From positions 682,001 through 746,000 of the forward strand of contig NZ_AJLN01000116.1 in the NCBI RefSeq assembly GCF_000317285.1: a DNA stretch of 64,000 bases, written 5' to 3'. The notes under the pieces were generated by a model that worked only from the letters and a program-made list of their open reading frames with translations, did no database searches and was not told the origin of the DNA. The position numbers and the translations under genes were made by a program. The DNA comes from Chlorogloeopsis fritschii PCC 6912 (GTDB lineage Bacteria > Cyanobacteriota > Cyanobacteriia > Cyanobacteriales > Nostocaceae). Numbering within the stretch: the stretch's first letter is position 1; the number at the start of each line of letters is the position of its first letter. Positions 53,162-62,266 of this stretch are shown piece after piece.

Positions 53162-53524
53162 ATGAGTAATTTCACTGAATATCAAATCATCGAAACTGCA
53201 AAAAATCACATCTTGGCAACATACAAAAACTACGCCTATCCAGTCGTTCCAACTGATGAATATGGCCATCCTATGCCTTACGAGCCTGAATGTGTTCCCT
53301 GGGTTATTTGCAAATCCATAGAAGTTAAGAACGGACACATTGGCAGTAAATCGCATGAGGAATGGCAAGTCAGTGTCGAGGTTGACTGGAAATGGGTTCA
53401 CGACGACTCGGAAGACGAGCCAGAAAAAGACGTATTTTTGTCCGTGAGCGTGTTTGCTAAAGACGGACAACTTTTTTGCGGCGAAATTGATCGGGTATGG
53501 TCAAAAGAAGTTGGGATGAAATGA
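53162..53524 (+). CDS. Small hypothetical protein
   Basis: I do not recognise this 120-residue acidic protein. The ATG at 53162 follows AAGGAG with usable spacing (a TTG at 53141 is rejected). It contains TEYQIIETAKNHILATYKNY, PVVPTDEYGHPMPYEPECVP and VSVEVDWKWVHDDSEDEPEK, suggesting a small alpha+beta domain with many aromatic and acidic residues. It has no signal peptide. It is not clearly linked to the neighbouring genes. Confidence 0.7.
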   Translation: MSNFTEYQIIETAKNHILATYKNYAYPVVPTDEYGHPMPYEPECVPWVICKSIEVKNGHIGSKSHEEWQVSVEVDWKWVHDDSEDEPEKDVFLSVSVFAKDGQLFCGEIDRVWSKEVGMK

Positions 53525-53641
53525 GGTTTACAGAATTATTTTGGGGAACTAATAACTAAAGATTTTCTTCAGCAATTTCTTGTGGCAAGCCGCTGCGTCT
53601 TTGAATATTTAACTTAAAAAAAGGCGCACAAGGAGATGGGA

Positions 53642-54922
53642 ATGAAAAAACGTAGACTGTCTGGGCTACTTAAGTTAGCTGTAGTCATGCTGATGAGTTG
53701 CTCAGTGTTACTGCTTGTGTGGTTAACCTTACCACTGCCCCAGATACTAGCAAAGCCTGAGACTAAGATTTTTGAACAAGTCTGGCAAACCGTCAATGAA
53801 AATTTTTACGATCCAAAATTTAATGGAGTCGATTGGAAAGCGATGCGGGAAAAGTATCAACCCCAAGCAGCGCGAACCAAGTCTAAAGAAGAATTTGCGA
53901 TCGCCATTAACCAAATGCTTTCCGAATTACAAACTTCTCACATCCGCTACTACACTCAAGACGAGCCTGCCTACTACCAGCTTTTAGGCATTTTTGTACC
54001 CAGAAGTACAGAGTTACAAAAGCAGTTAAAAAAATACTTTCCTAAAGGCAAGATTGAATACAGTGGTATAGGTATATTCACTAAAGTCATTAACAATAAA
54101 ACCTTTATCAGCGCTATCCTTGATGGTAGCCCTGCTGCAAAAGCAGATTTAAAAGTAGGCGATCAAATTATTAGTGTAGATAGTCGTCCGTATCAACCAA
54201 TACAATCATTTGCGGGTAAAGCAGGTGAGAATGTCAAACTGTTGATTCAGCGATCGCCCGATCGCAACAGTCAAAAAGAAATAGCGATCGCGCCAAAAAT
54301 GCTAGATGCCAGCACCATGTTCATCGAGGCACACCGAGCTAGTACCCAAATCATTCAACGGCAAGGCAAGAAAATAGGTTACATTCATATTTGGTCACAC
54401 GCTGCTAACGAAGATCAGCAGCAGCTACAACAAGAAATGATTTACGGACGCCTCAAAGATGCAGACGCATTAGTATTGGATTTTAGAGATGGATGGGGTG
54501 GAGGAGATGTTGATTCTCTTAACATCTTCACAGCGAAAGAGGGGCCAAGTGTTACCAGTATTTCCCGTAATGGCAAGAAATATACCTACGTGAGTCAGTG
54601 GAAAAAGCCAGTGGCGATGGTGATAAATGAAGGTAGCAGAAGTAGCAAAGAAATATATGCTTATGGCTTTCAGCAGCATAAAATTGGCCCTGTAATTGGT
54701 TCCAAAACAGCAGGAGCAGTTGTTGCCGGTCGTCCTTTTTTTATGCCAGATGGTAGTCTACTTTATGTAGCCGTTGCAGATGTATTTGTTAATGGCAACC
54801 AAAGATTAGAAGGCAAAGGCGTCACACCAGATATTAACGTTGCCTTTCCCTTAGAATATGCCCAAGGTGCAGATCCACAAAAAGAGCGCGCTATAGAAAC
54901 GGTACTTGCAGAACTCAAATAA
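53642..54922 (+). CDS. S41 family carboxy-terminal processing protease
   Basis: This 426-residue protease has a signal anchor (LLKLAVVMLMSCSVLLLVWL near residue 8), an N-terminal helical part, a PDZ domain (about 138-220, with AKADLKVGDQIISVDSRPYQ) and the S41 catalytic core. The catalytic Ser-Lys pair is likely in INEGSRSSKEIYAYGFQ (near 330-345), preceded by LVLDFRDGWGGGDVDSLNIF. The PDZ domain carries an inserted stretch before it compared with CtpA. AAGGAG at 53630-53635 favours the ATG at 53642 over 53636. Substrate is unknown; it is probably distinct from the D1-processing CtpA. Confidence 0.88.
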   Translation: MKKRRLSGLLKLAVVMLMSCSVLLLVWLTLPLPQILAKPETKIFEQVWQTVNENFYDPKFNGVDWKAMREKYQPQAARTKSKEEFAIAINQMLSELQTSHIRYYTQDEPAYYQLLGIFVPRSTELQKQLKKYFPKGKIEYSGIGIFTKVINNKTFISAILDGSPAAKADLKVGDQIISVDSRPYQPIQSFAGKAGENVKLLIQRSPDRNSQKEIAIAPKMLDASTMFIEAHRASTQIIQRQGKKIGYIHIWSHAANEDQQQLQQEMIYGRLKDADALVLDFRDGWGGGDVDSLNIFTAKEGPSVTSISRNGKKYTYVSQWKKPVAMVINEGSRSSKEIYAYGFQQHKIGPVIGSKTAGAVVAGRPFFMPDGSLLYVAVADVFVNGNQRLEGKGVTPDINVAFPLEYAQGADPQKERAIETVLAELK

Positions 54923-54986
54923 AAAGGTAAAAATTACATAAAAAATAGACTTCTCAGCTTTTTCAAACGGTATATTTATCGCCGCT

Positions 54987-55424
54987 ATGAAAAAAATCTT
55001 GTTCCTGTGTACGGGTAATTATTACCGCAGTCGCTTCGCCGAACATCTGTTTAATTGTTTGGCTCTCAAGCAGGGGTTAAAATGGCAAGCTGTTTCACGC
55101 GCTTTAGCACTGGAGAGGGGTGTAAACAATATAGGGGCAATTTCTCAATACACAATTGAAGCTTTAAAAGAGCGGGGAGTAACTTTACCAGAAGGCGAGC
55201 GTTTGCCCTTGCAGGCTCTAGAAGAAGATTTTCAAACTGTGGATTTGATAATTGCCCTAGATGAATTGGAACATCAACCTCTGATTCTAGAGCGTTTTCC
55301 TAAATGGTTAGATGCTGTGGAATATTGGTTGATCCACGATATTGACAAAACTTCAGCACAGGAAGCTTTAGACAAATTGGAGAAACATTTGCTGTTATTA
55401 ATTGAAAAGTTGGCACAAACTTAA
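54987..55424 (+). CDS. Low-molecular-weight phosphatase family protein
   Basis: This 145-residue protein has the phosphatase P-loop CTGNYYRSR (Cys8-x5-Arg14) at the N-terminus, as in low-molecular-weight protein tyrosine phosphatases and arsenate reductases. The general-acid aspartate is probably in LIHDIDKTS (near residue 117). The usual DP dipeptide of LMW-PTPs is replaced by DID, so activity and substrate are uncertain. It ends 90 bp before the CRISPR array. I see no functional link. Confidence 0.8.
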   Translation: MKKILFLCTGNYYRSRFAEHLFNCLALKQGLKWQAVSRALALERGVNNIGAISQYTIEALKERGVTLPEGERLPLQALEEDFQTVDLIIALDELEHQPLILERFPKWLDAVEYWLIHDIDKTSAQEALDKLEKHLLLLIEKLAQT

Positions 55425-55514
55425 GTAATTTTTTAGCTAGCTGATATCCTCAATATTTGTCCTCAAGCGATCGCCTAAATTAATTTGTAAAATTCTTTGC
55501 TTGGATGTGATTAG

Positions 55515-57889
55515 TTTTTAATCCCTAATAGGGAGTAATTAGAATTTCAACTTACAGAGTCACAAGTAATAGAAGTCAAAAACATTGATGTTTCAATCCC
55601 TAATAGGGAGTAATTAGAATTTCAACTGCCGGAGGGTACTGTCGCTTGGTTGATGAGTTTTGTTTCAATCCCTAATAGGGAGTAATTAGAATTTCAACTT
55701 CCTACTATTCTCGCCAATAGAAACGTCCGTATCTCGTTTCAATCCCTAATAGGGAGTAATTAGAATTTCAACCTTCACCCCACGATCACCCTACGATCAC
55801 CCCCGATGTTTCAATCCCTAATAGGGAGTAATTAGAATTTCAACGTGATTTTGAATGTTTAGGAGCGATCGCTCCTTCGTTTCAATCCCTAATAGGGAGT
55901 AATTAGAATTTCAACCGGCGATCGCCCAGGCAAAATTAAAACTCCAACAGTTTCAATCCCTAATAGGGAGTAATTAGAATTTCAACCTCTGCAAGAGCGA
56001 TCGCGCTATTTTGAGAGAGTTGTTTCAATCCCTAATAGGGAGTAATTAGAATTTCAACAACCCCTAGCAAAAAATATCTCAGCTTGTTTAAGGTTTCAAT
56101 CCCTAATAGGGAGTAATTAGAATTTCAACCATTTCTCAGGATAGATCTCTTCCCACTCTTCCCGTTTCAATCCCTAATAGGGAGTAATTAGAATTTCAAC
56201 AAGCTACACAGATGAAGTCTTGCTAGTATTCCCTATAGGTTTCAATCCCTAATAGGGAGTAATTAGAATTTCAACCAACTCCGGCAAGAGATAGAGCGAT
56301 CGCCCCTGTTTCAATCCCTAATAGGGAGTAATTAGAATTTCAACCACCCAGACCATGCAATAATGACGCGCAGCGAGCAGGGTTTCAATCCCTAATAGGG
56401 AGTAATTAGAATTTCAACAGGTAAGTAGACAGAGGAAAGATTTTGCTGTTAAGTTTCAATCCCTAATAGGGAGTAATTAGAATTTCAACGTCCACTCGTA
56501 CCCATAAGTGCCATTCTTGCGGGTTTCAATCCCTAATAGGGAGTAATTAGAATTTCAACGAAACCAGTAGATGAGCAAAGAATTATTAATGAAGCGTTTC
56601 AATCCCTAATAGGGAGTAATTAGAATTTCAACCTGATTCTGTTTTTCCTCTCCCATTTGGTACAGCCATATAGCGTTTCAATCCCTAATAGGGAGTAATT
56701 AGAATTTCAACTCGCCATCATCCAACTCAAAACTCATAAATCTCTCACTGGTTTCAATCCCTAATAGGGAGTAATTAGAATTTCAACCTACCGCTTCTAA
56801 AATGCCGCTTCCAGCACGGGCAACAGTTTCAATCCCTAATAGGGAGTAATTAGAATTTCAACGCGCTGGCTTAAAAATTCTATTACCAGGGCTTCCCGTT
56901 TCAATCCCTAATAGGGAGTAATTAGAATTTCAACGTAAAGGACGCACTAGTGTGATGTTGAGATCCCCGTTTCAATCCCTAATAGGGAGTAATTAGAATT
57001 TCAACATCCACCACAATCCAAGAGTAAATTTGTAGGCGCACCATTTTCTGTTTCAATCCCTAATAGGGAGTAATTAGAATTTCAACTCTATTTCATTGAT
57101 TTGGTGTGTAATTTTAAATATGTTTCAATCCCTAATAGGGAGTAATTAGAATTTCAACCTCTTTATAAAGCTGGTCAGATTTGGAGGTTGACAGTTTCAA
57201 TCCCTAATAGGGAGTAATTAGAATTTCAACTAGGGGTGTTTTTCTTCTGCTGGAAGATGAGCCTTCAAGTTTCAATCCCTAATAGGGAGTAATTAGAATT
57301 TCAACTCATTACTCAGCGCTGGTCAAATTTCTCTTTTGAGTTTCAATCCCTAATAGGGAGTAATTAGAATTTCAACTCCCCAGTCACCACTCCTATTTAC
57401 AATCCATCTTGGGTTTCAATCCCTAATAGGGAGTAATTAGAATTTCAACTTTATTGCTCCTCCTCACCTAAAATGCCTAAAATCTGTTTCAATCCCTAAT
57501 AGGGAGTAATTAGAATTTCAACCGCTCTCCCACGTGCCAGGGTTGAGCGGGGTGATGTTTCAATCCCTAATAGGGAGTAATTAGAATTTCAACACGACAC
57601 CGCAAGCCTCGGAGCTTACGGGCATTCCCAAAGGGTTTCAATCCCTAATAGGGAGTAATTAGAATTTCAACGATGGCAGCCTGCTAGCCCGTAGTGCAAC
57701 AAAGAAAGTTTCAATCCCTAATAGGGAGTAATTAGAATTTCAACCTTTTGTCTCCCCTGGTGATGTCATTCAAATATCCGTTTCAATCCCTAATAGGGAG
57801 TAATTAGAATTTCAACGAACTGCTGTAAGAGCTTTATCTTCAGTATGAAATTGTTTCAATCCCTAATAGGGAGTAATTAGAATTTCAAC
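55515..57889 (-). CRISPR. CRISPR array, 33 repeats and 32 spacers
   Basis: By hand count there are 33 repeats of 37 nt, beginning GTTTCAATCCC and ending AATTTCAAC on the plus strand, with spacers of about 32-44 nt. An inner CCCTA/TAGGG palindrome gives the stem. The leftmost repeat (55515-55551) differs at two positions (first G and fifth C both T), as expected for the leader-distal end. Read on the minus strand the repeat ends in ATTGAAAC, the usual crRNA 5' handle in cyanobacteria, so transcription should run right to left. Four spacers contain HIP1. No cas gene occurs in the window, so the type (I-D or III-like by repeat style) is not determined. Confidence 0.97.
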
Positions 57890-58151
57890 AGCGGCAACCC
57901 AAAAGCCAATCAGTATTAAGTTTTCAAGGTTCGTTTGCGCGGATGAGGCAATCATAGCATGAAAAATTTGGATTGAGTAGAGTGAAAATAGCCCAAACCC
58001 AGTCTGGACAAGGAGCGCGGATGGCTCAGAAGTGCGATCGCTCTTTTCTCCTTGCAGTCAAAGAAATCTAGCCCTTTTTTTGTGAACTGATTTTCCAACA
58101 CCTACCCATCCGCGCATTTAAAAAAGAAAATGGTGCGATCGCCTGACAATG
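57890..58151 (-). promoter_or_regulatory. Probable CRISPR leader
   Basis: This 262-bp spacer at the right end of the array has no gene. GCGCGGATG occurs on the plus strand near 57938 and near 58016, and once on the minus strand near 58110, where it reads GCGCGGATGGGTAGGTG toward the array. T-rich tracts (cccTTTTTTTGTG near 58074) could belong to promoter or integration signals. The leader assignment follows from repeat orientation and the degenerate repeat at the other end. Confidence 0.6.
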
Positions 58152-59318
58152 TTAAACCATCATTGCCTGCTTCCGTAAACTCCCAATTGTAGCAATGGTA
58201 TGTTGGGCAACGCGATCAATTTCCTCAGCAGTATTAAATCTTCCAATCCCAAACCGTATTGACGCATAAGCTAACTTTTCTGAATGTCCTAGTGCTGTGA
58301 GGACATGGGATGGTGCAGTAGTTGCCGAGGAGCAAGCAGCACCAGAAGATATAGCCATTACTGGTTGCAATCCTAACAAAAGTGCCGCCCCGTCTACTCC
58401 CTCAACACTAATATTCAAATTTCCCGCCAGGCGCTGAGTGGGGTGTCCGTTGAGATGAATTCCCTCTAACTGAGAAAGCTCTTTCCATAAACTTTGCCGC
58501 AGTTGAGTAAGGCGTTGGGTTTCTGTGGCTTGTTCTTGTAAAGCGATTTCCACTGCTTTCCCAAATCCGACAATTTGTGGTGTGTACAAGGTACCAGAAC
58601 GCATTCCCCGCTCATGCCCGCCTCCGTGCTGCTGAGGAGCTATTTGCACTCTTGGGTTGCGACGACGGACGTATAGCGCACCAACACCCTTGGGGCCGTA
58701 TAATTTATGTGCTGTTAATGACATCAAGTCAATTTTCATTGCTTGCACATCTAAAGGAATTTTGGCGATCGCCTGCGCAGCATCACTATGAAAAATTACA
58801 TCACGCTCCCGACAGATGGCACCAATTTCTGCTAATGGCTGCAATACGCCAATTTCGTTATTTGCTGCCATTACTGAAACCAAAATAGTATCGGAGCGCA
58901 AGGCTTTTTCTAACTCGCTTAAATTTATGATTCCATCTTGTTGAACTGGGAGAATAGTAATTTCAAAACCTAGAGTTTGCAGATATTTGCAAGGATCGAG
59001 AACAGCGTTATGTTCGGTAGCAACAGTAATAATATGCTGCCCTTTTTGGAAATAGGCTTCTGCAACTCCTTTGATAGCCAAATTATTAGCTTCTGTGGCA
59101 CCACTAGTAAAGACGATTTCTTCTGGTGTGGCGTTAATCGCTTCAGCTAAAATTTCCCGCGATTTTTTAATAGCAGCTTCTGCTTCCCAACCGTAAACAT
59201 GACCGATACTGGAAGGATTACCAAAGTGTTCGGTGAAGTAGGGTAACATTGCTGCCAATACCCGTTCATCTACAGGTGTGGTGGCATGGTTATCGAGGTA
59301 AATGGGACGATTAGACAT
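58152..59318 (-). CDS. Cysteine desulfurase, IscS/NifS family (copy 2)
   Basis: This 388-residue PLP enzyme starts MSNRPIYLDNHATTPVDERV. The PLP lysine is in LTAHKLYGPKGVGALYVRR (near residue 206) and the catalytic Cys in ISSGAACSSATTAP (near 328), with the longer NifS/IscS-type loop. It is more typical of group I desulfurases than copy 1 and is the better candidate for the main Fe-S supply enzyme. No iscU or nifU gene adjoins it. Confidence 0.93.
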   Translation of the reverse strand: MSNRPIYLDNHATTPVDERVLAAMLPYFTEHFGNPSSIGHVYGWEAEAAIKKSREILAEAINATPEEIVFTSGATEANNLAIKGVAEAYFQKGQHIITVATEHNAVLDPCKYLQTLGFEITILPVQQDGIINLSELEKALRSDTILVSVMAANNEIGVLQPLAEIGAICRERDVIFHSDAAQAIAKIPLDVQAMKIDLMSLTAHKLYGPKGVGALYVRRRNPRVQIAPQQHGGGHERGMRSGTLYTPQIVGFGKAVEIALQEQATETQRLTQLRQSLWKELSQLEGIHLNGHPTQRLAGNLNISVEGVDGAALLLGLQPVMAISSGAACSSATTAPSHVLTALGHSEKLAYASIRFGIGRFNTAEEIDRVAQHTIATIGSLRKQAMMV

Positions 59319-59420
59319 AATTTATGAAATTAAGTAGGATGATATGTTTACAGGCTAATTTGTATTCAGTGCTGAAGTATTCACTACAAGCTAAGAGATT
59401 TTTAAGAGTAAATTTATTTG

Positions 59421-61121
59421 CTAGTGTTGGCTATTACTACTATGCTCTTCTAGGAAAATACTACTGCTGTTAAAGTCAAGCGATCGCACTAAAGAAAGCG
59501 GTAATGGTTGCTGACTTATGGTTCTGATATAATCTGGACTCAGATAAGAAAGGTAATTCGGTTGATTAGCAACGTAAGTATTGAAAAAGGCAACGCTCAA
59601 AATATCGACATAGCGACGCGCCAAAGCAGGATTAGGGCCGATCGCTTGGCTAGGAACAGGTATGGCAGTGTTGGGTGACTCTGCAATGGTGGAAAAGTGG
59701 GTGGCATTATTAATTAATGCTAAATATTTGTTTGGGGTTGTAAGCCAATTGAAGGGTTGAATTTGTTCAGGAAGAGCCGGAGCAGCTGTATCGGCACTGC
59801 TACTGATAATCATGACTGGAATTTTGATTTGACTCAGGCTTTGTTGTCCAAAAACTATACTATTGACAGGATTAATAGCGATCGCTGCTTTGATGCGTGG
59901 ATCGGCAAGATTGTATTGACGAGATTGTGGTAATTCTAAAGCCAAGCATTGCAGCAAGAGCGAAACATTGAATGTTTCTTGGAACGCTGGGCAACTTTTT
60001 TCTAGTTGCTCAAAGTTAATTGGTGCGCCTGCTAATGCTAAAGCTGTATAGCCTCCAAAGGATTGTCCAATCACGCCTACTTCTTGCAGATTTAAGCGTC
60101 CTTTAAAAGCTGGATTGATTTGAGATAGACGAGTAAGTTCATCTAATAAATACCTTACATCTAAAGGTCGGTCAATAAACTCTCCGGGCGCAGTAACTTG
60201 AGCCGATCTGCCTGACAATAGTGCTTGCAACTGTTGTGTATTGCTACCGGGATGTTCGGGAACAGCAACAGCGAAACCATAGGAAGCCAGATGTTCAGCT
60301 AGGTAAGCAAAGCTTGTGCGATCGGAACCCAGCCCGTGAGAAATGACAATTACTCTTGCACGATTGGAACCAAATGGCAGATAAATATCAACAGGAAAGG
60401 TACGATTGCGCGATTGATCGAAAAGTGTGATCGTTTGCTTTTGCCACCGGAAAAACCCAGATTGTGGTAGGTTGATTTTGGCAATGTTATTTGTTTGTGG
60501 CAAAATTGTTGCTGTTTGTTGGTTAAATTGCTTGTTGATGAGGGCGATCGCTTGTTGAGTCCGATTGACAAAACTCTGAATTGATTGAGCAAACTGTAAG
60601 CTGCGGGCTAAATTAATCGAAATTTCACTCGAAGGAAATTTGCGTAGTATATTCAATAAGTTGAAGTTTTGTGAGTCTGCTGCTGCCAAGATTAGGGCAG
60701 CGCGAATTCCATATAAACCAGTGGAGCGAGTTTCTCCTTGAATAACTTCTGCCAGAATTTCTAACAATCTTTCTCCGATGGGTGTATATAGAAACTGAGA
60801 AACCTGTACGGCATTTAAAGGAATAGGAGTCAGTAAAACTTCTCGCAGTTGCTCTAGCTGTTCTTTGGGTGCATACCGAGCATAGGTTGCTAATTCATCA
60901 TCAATTTTGCCTGTTCGAGCATAAGTTTCCAGAGAATCAATCGGGATAGATCGCTGCAAAAGCCCGTAAGAGAGGGTTAATCTTTCTGCACCTATAACGG
61001 GGCGGGGGACTAAAGTGGTTATTAGGCAGGTGCTAATGAAGAAGGCAGAAGTTAGGAGGCAGTAGGCAGAAGGAAATACCTTAAATAAATTTAATGACTG
61101 GCGTGATTTTGCATGATCCAT
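59421..61121 (-). CDS. Exported alpha/beta hydrolase with DUF1400-type N-domain
   Basis: The ATG at 61121 gives 566 residues (61166 would add 15). After a signal-like helix there is a DUF1400-type helical domain (LTLSYGLLQRSIPIDSLETY, then LREVLLTPIPLNAVQVSQFL) and an alpha/beta hydrolase from about residue 245 with VIVISHGLGSDRTSFAYLAE, the nucleophile in GVIGQSFGGYTALAL, and a His region in INNATHFSTIA. It resembles platelet-activating-factor-acetylhydrolase-like lipases. The signal helix is partly encoded by a GGCAGAAG-type tandem repeat (61037-61075). Confidence 0.85.
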   Translation of the reverse strand: MDHAKSRQSLNLFKVFPSAYCLLTSAFFISTCLITTLVPRPVIGAERLTLSYGLLQRSIPIDSLETYARTGKIDDELATYARYAPKEQLEQLREVLLTPIPLNAVQVSQFLYTPIGERLLEILAEVIQGETRSTGLYGIRAALILAAADSQNFNLLNILRKFPSSEISINLARSLQFAQSIQSFVNRTQQAIALINKQFNQQTATILPQTNNIAKINLPQSGFFRWQKQTITLFDQSRNRTFPVDIYLPFGSNRARVIVISHGLGSDRTSFAYLAEHLASYGFAVAVPEHPGSNTQQLQALLSGRSAQVTAPGEFIDRPLDVRYLLDELTRLSQINPAFKGRLNLQEVGVIGQSFGGYTALALAGAPINFEQLEKSCPAFQETFNVSLLLQCLALELPQSRQYNLADPRIKAAIAINPVNSIVFGQQSLSQIKIPVMIISSSADTAAPALPEQIQPFNWLTTPNKYLALINNATHFSTIAESPNTAIPVPSQAIGPNPALARRYVDILSVAFFNTYVANQPNYLSYLSPDYIRTISQQPLPLSLVRSLDFNSSSIFLEEHSSNSQH

Positions 61122-61386
61122 TGAGACAACCCCGCTTCCAGTTAGAGACAGCCAAAAAACACCCAAAAGTAAAAGTTGATTATAGCGATCGCTGTAGATT
61201 TTTTAAGTTTTACTGAGATTACAACAAATAAAAGTAGCTTAAAGACACTATCACTCGGAATATTGTTTAATTTTGACGAGGAATTGGGAATTGGGTAGTA
61301 GTTAGTAGTTAGTGGTTCTCCCCATCTCCTGAAGCTCCTCTGCTCCTTTCCTAGTCTCTAGTCCCTAATCCCTAGTCCCTCTCTTG

Positions 61387-61971
61387 TTAAGCTTGCCTCC
61401 CACTCTCTCCTTTCACAACGGCAGCAGCAATCAGGTGAGCCAGACGCAGTGCTTCTGGCACATAACCGCAATCTGTAAGACGCCGCAGCACTTGGGCACT
61501 TACCTGGGGTTCGGCACCGCAAACCTGAAAATAAAAGGGTGGATATTCATAAATGGGCCCAGCTTGGCGTAAGATTTCTAATCGTTGTTCTGGTTGTGGT
61601 AACCTTTGAATAGCCTTTTCAATTTTATTCAAGTTTGGCTGGCGTCGCATCACAGCAATGCAGGGACGCTGTAGTCTTTTTGCTAGGAGTGGCAAGTTAA
61701 TCAAATTGAAGCCACCAAGAGAAATTCCATCCAGCAGCACTATGTGTAGTTGCGGTAGAAATTTGCCACCAATCAACAATTGACAAAGAGTTTCTGTAGC
61801 ATCCCAGCCATCTGGTTGAATTTCCCCCCAAACCATTCCTTCAAACCGAGTATTGGCACAGATCACTCCTGCAACTCCAACCGGATGGCAACAACGGCGA
61901 ACAAAAGGAGCATCATCAAAACCTATAGCGCGAATTGTACGGTGATTTCGCAGTAGTACTTCTAGTTCCAT
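61387..61971 (-). CDS. DUF99 (endonuclease dU-like) protein
   Basis: This 194-residue protein fits DUF99/UPF0215, distant relatives of endonuclease V; an archaeal member is called endonuclease dU. Visible motifs are IRAIGFDDAPFVRR near the N-terminus, VGVAGVICANTRFEGMVWG and LHIVLLDGISLGGFNLINL. The Asp residues in FDDAP and LLDG fit the metal site of the EndoV fold. A role in repair of deaminated bases is inferred from the fold, not shown. Confidence 0.82.
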   Translation of the reverse strand: MELEVLLRNHRTIRAIGFDDAPFVRRCCHPVGVAGVICANTRFEGMVWGEIQPDGWDATETLCQLLIGGKFLPQLHIVLLDGISLGGFNLINLPLLAKRLQRPCIAVMRRQPNLNKIEKAIQRLPQPEQRLEILRQAGPIYEYPPFYFQVCGAEPQVSAQVLRRLTDCGYVPEALRLAHLIAAAVVKGESGRQA

Positions 61972-61972
61972 C

Positions 61973-62080
61973 GTTACTAGGGGACAGGTTACAGGGAATA
62001 GGGTACAGGTTCATTGGATAAATCAGCGACTAAAGCCGGGCAGGTTACTAGGGGACAGGTTACAGGGAATAGGGTACAGG
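61973..62080. repeat. 37-bp exact direct repeat upstream of DUF99
   Basis: A 37-bp sequence beginning GTTACTAGGGGACAGG and ending GGGTACAGG occurs at 61973-62009 and again at 62044-62080, with 34 bp between. Each copy is itself made of CAGG-based STRR units. It lies directly before the DUF99 start codon, so it must be part of the promoter or leader region. A further STRR (GGGGACA units) follows to about 62130. Confidence 0.85.
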
Positions 62081-62266
62081 GGACAGATGAGGAGGACACG
62101 GTGAGGTGGGGACATGGGGACACGGAGAATTGATCAGCACGTTCTTTCCCCTTGTCTCCCCATCCCCTTGTCATAATTTCCTCCTGCCGTCTGCCTTCAT
62201 TACCCACTGTGACAATATCAGCTCAAAATAATAGAATTCGTTTCAATACTTGATGATGCAAAAATT

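Noticed and set aside
55515-58151. cas genes associated with the array
   Set aside because: The flanking genes are a phosphatase and a cysteine desulfurase. No Cas protein motif was found in the window.
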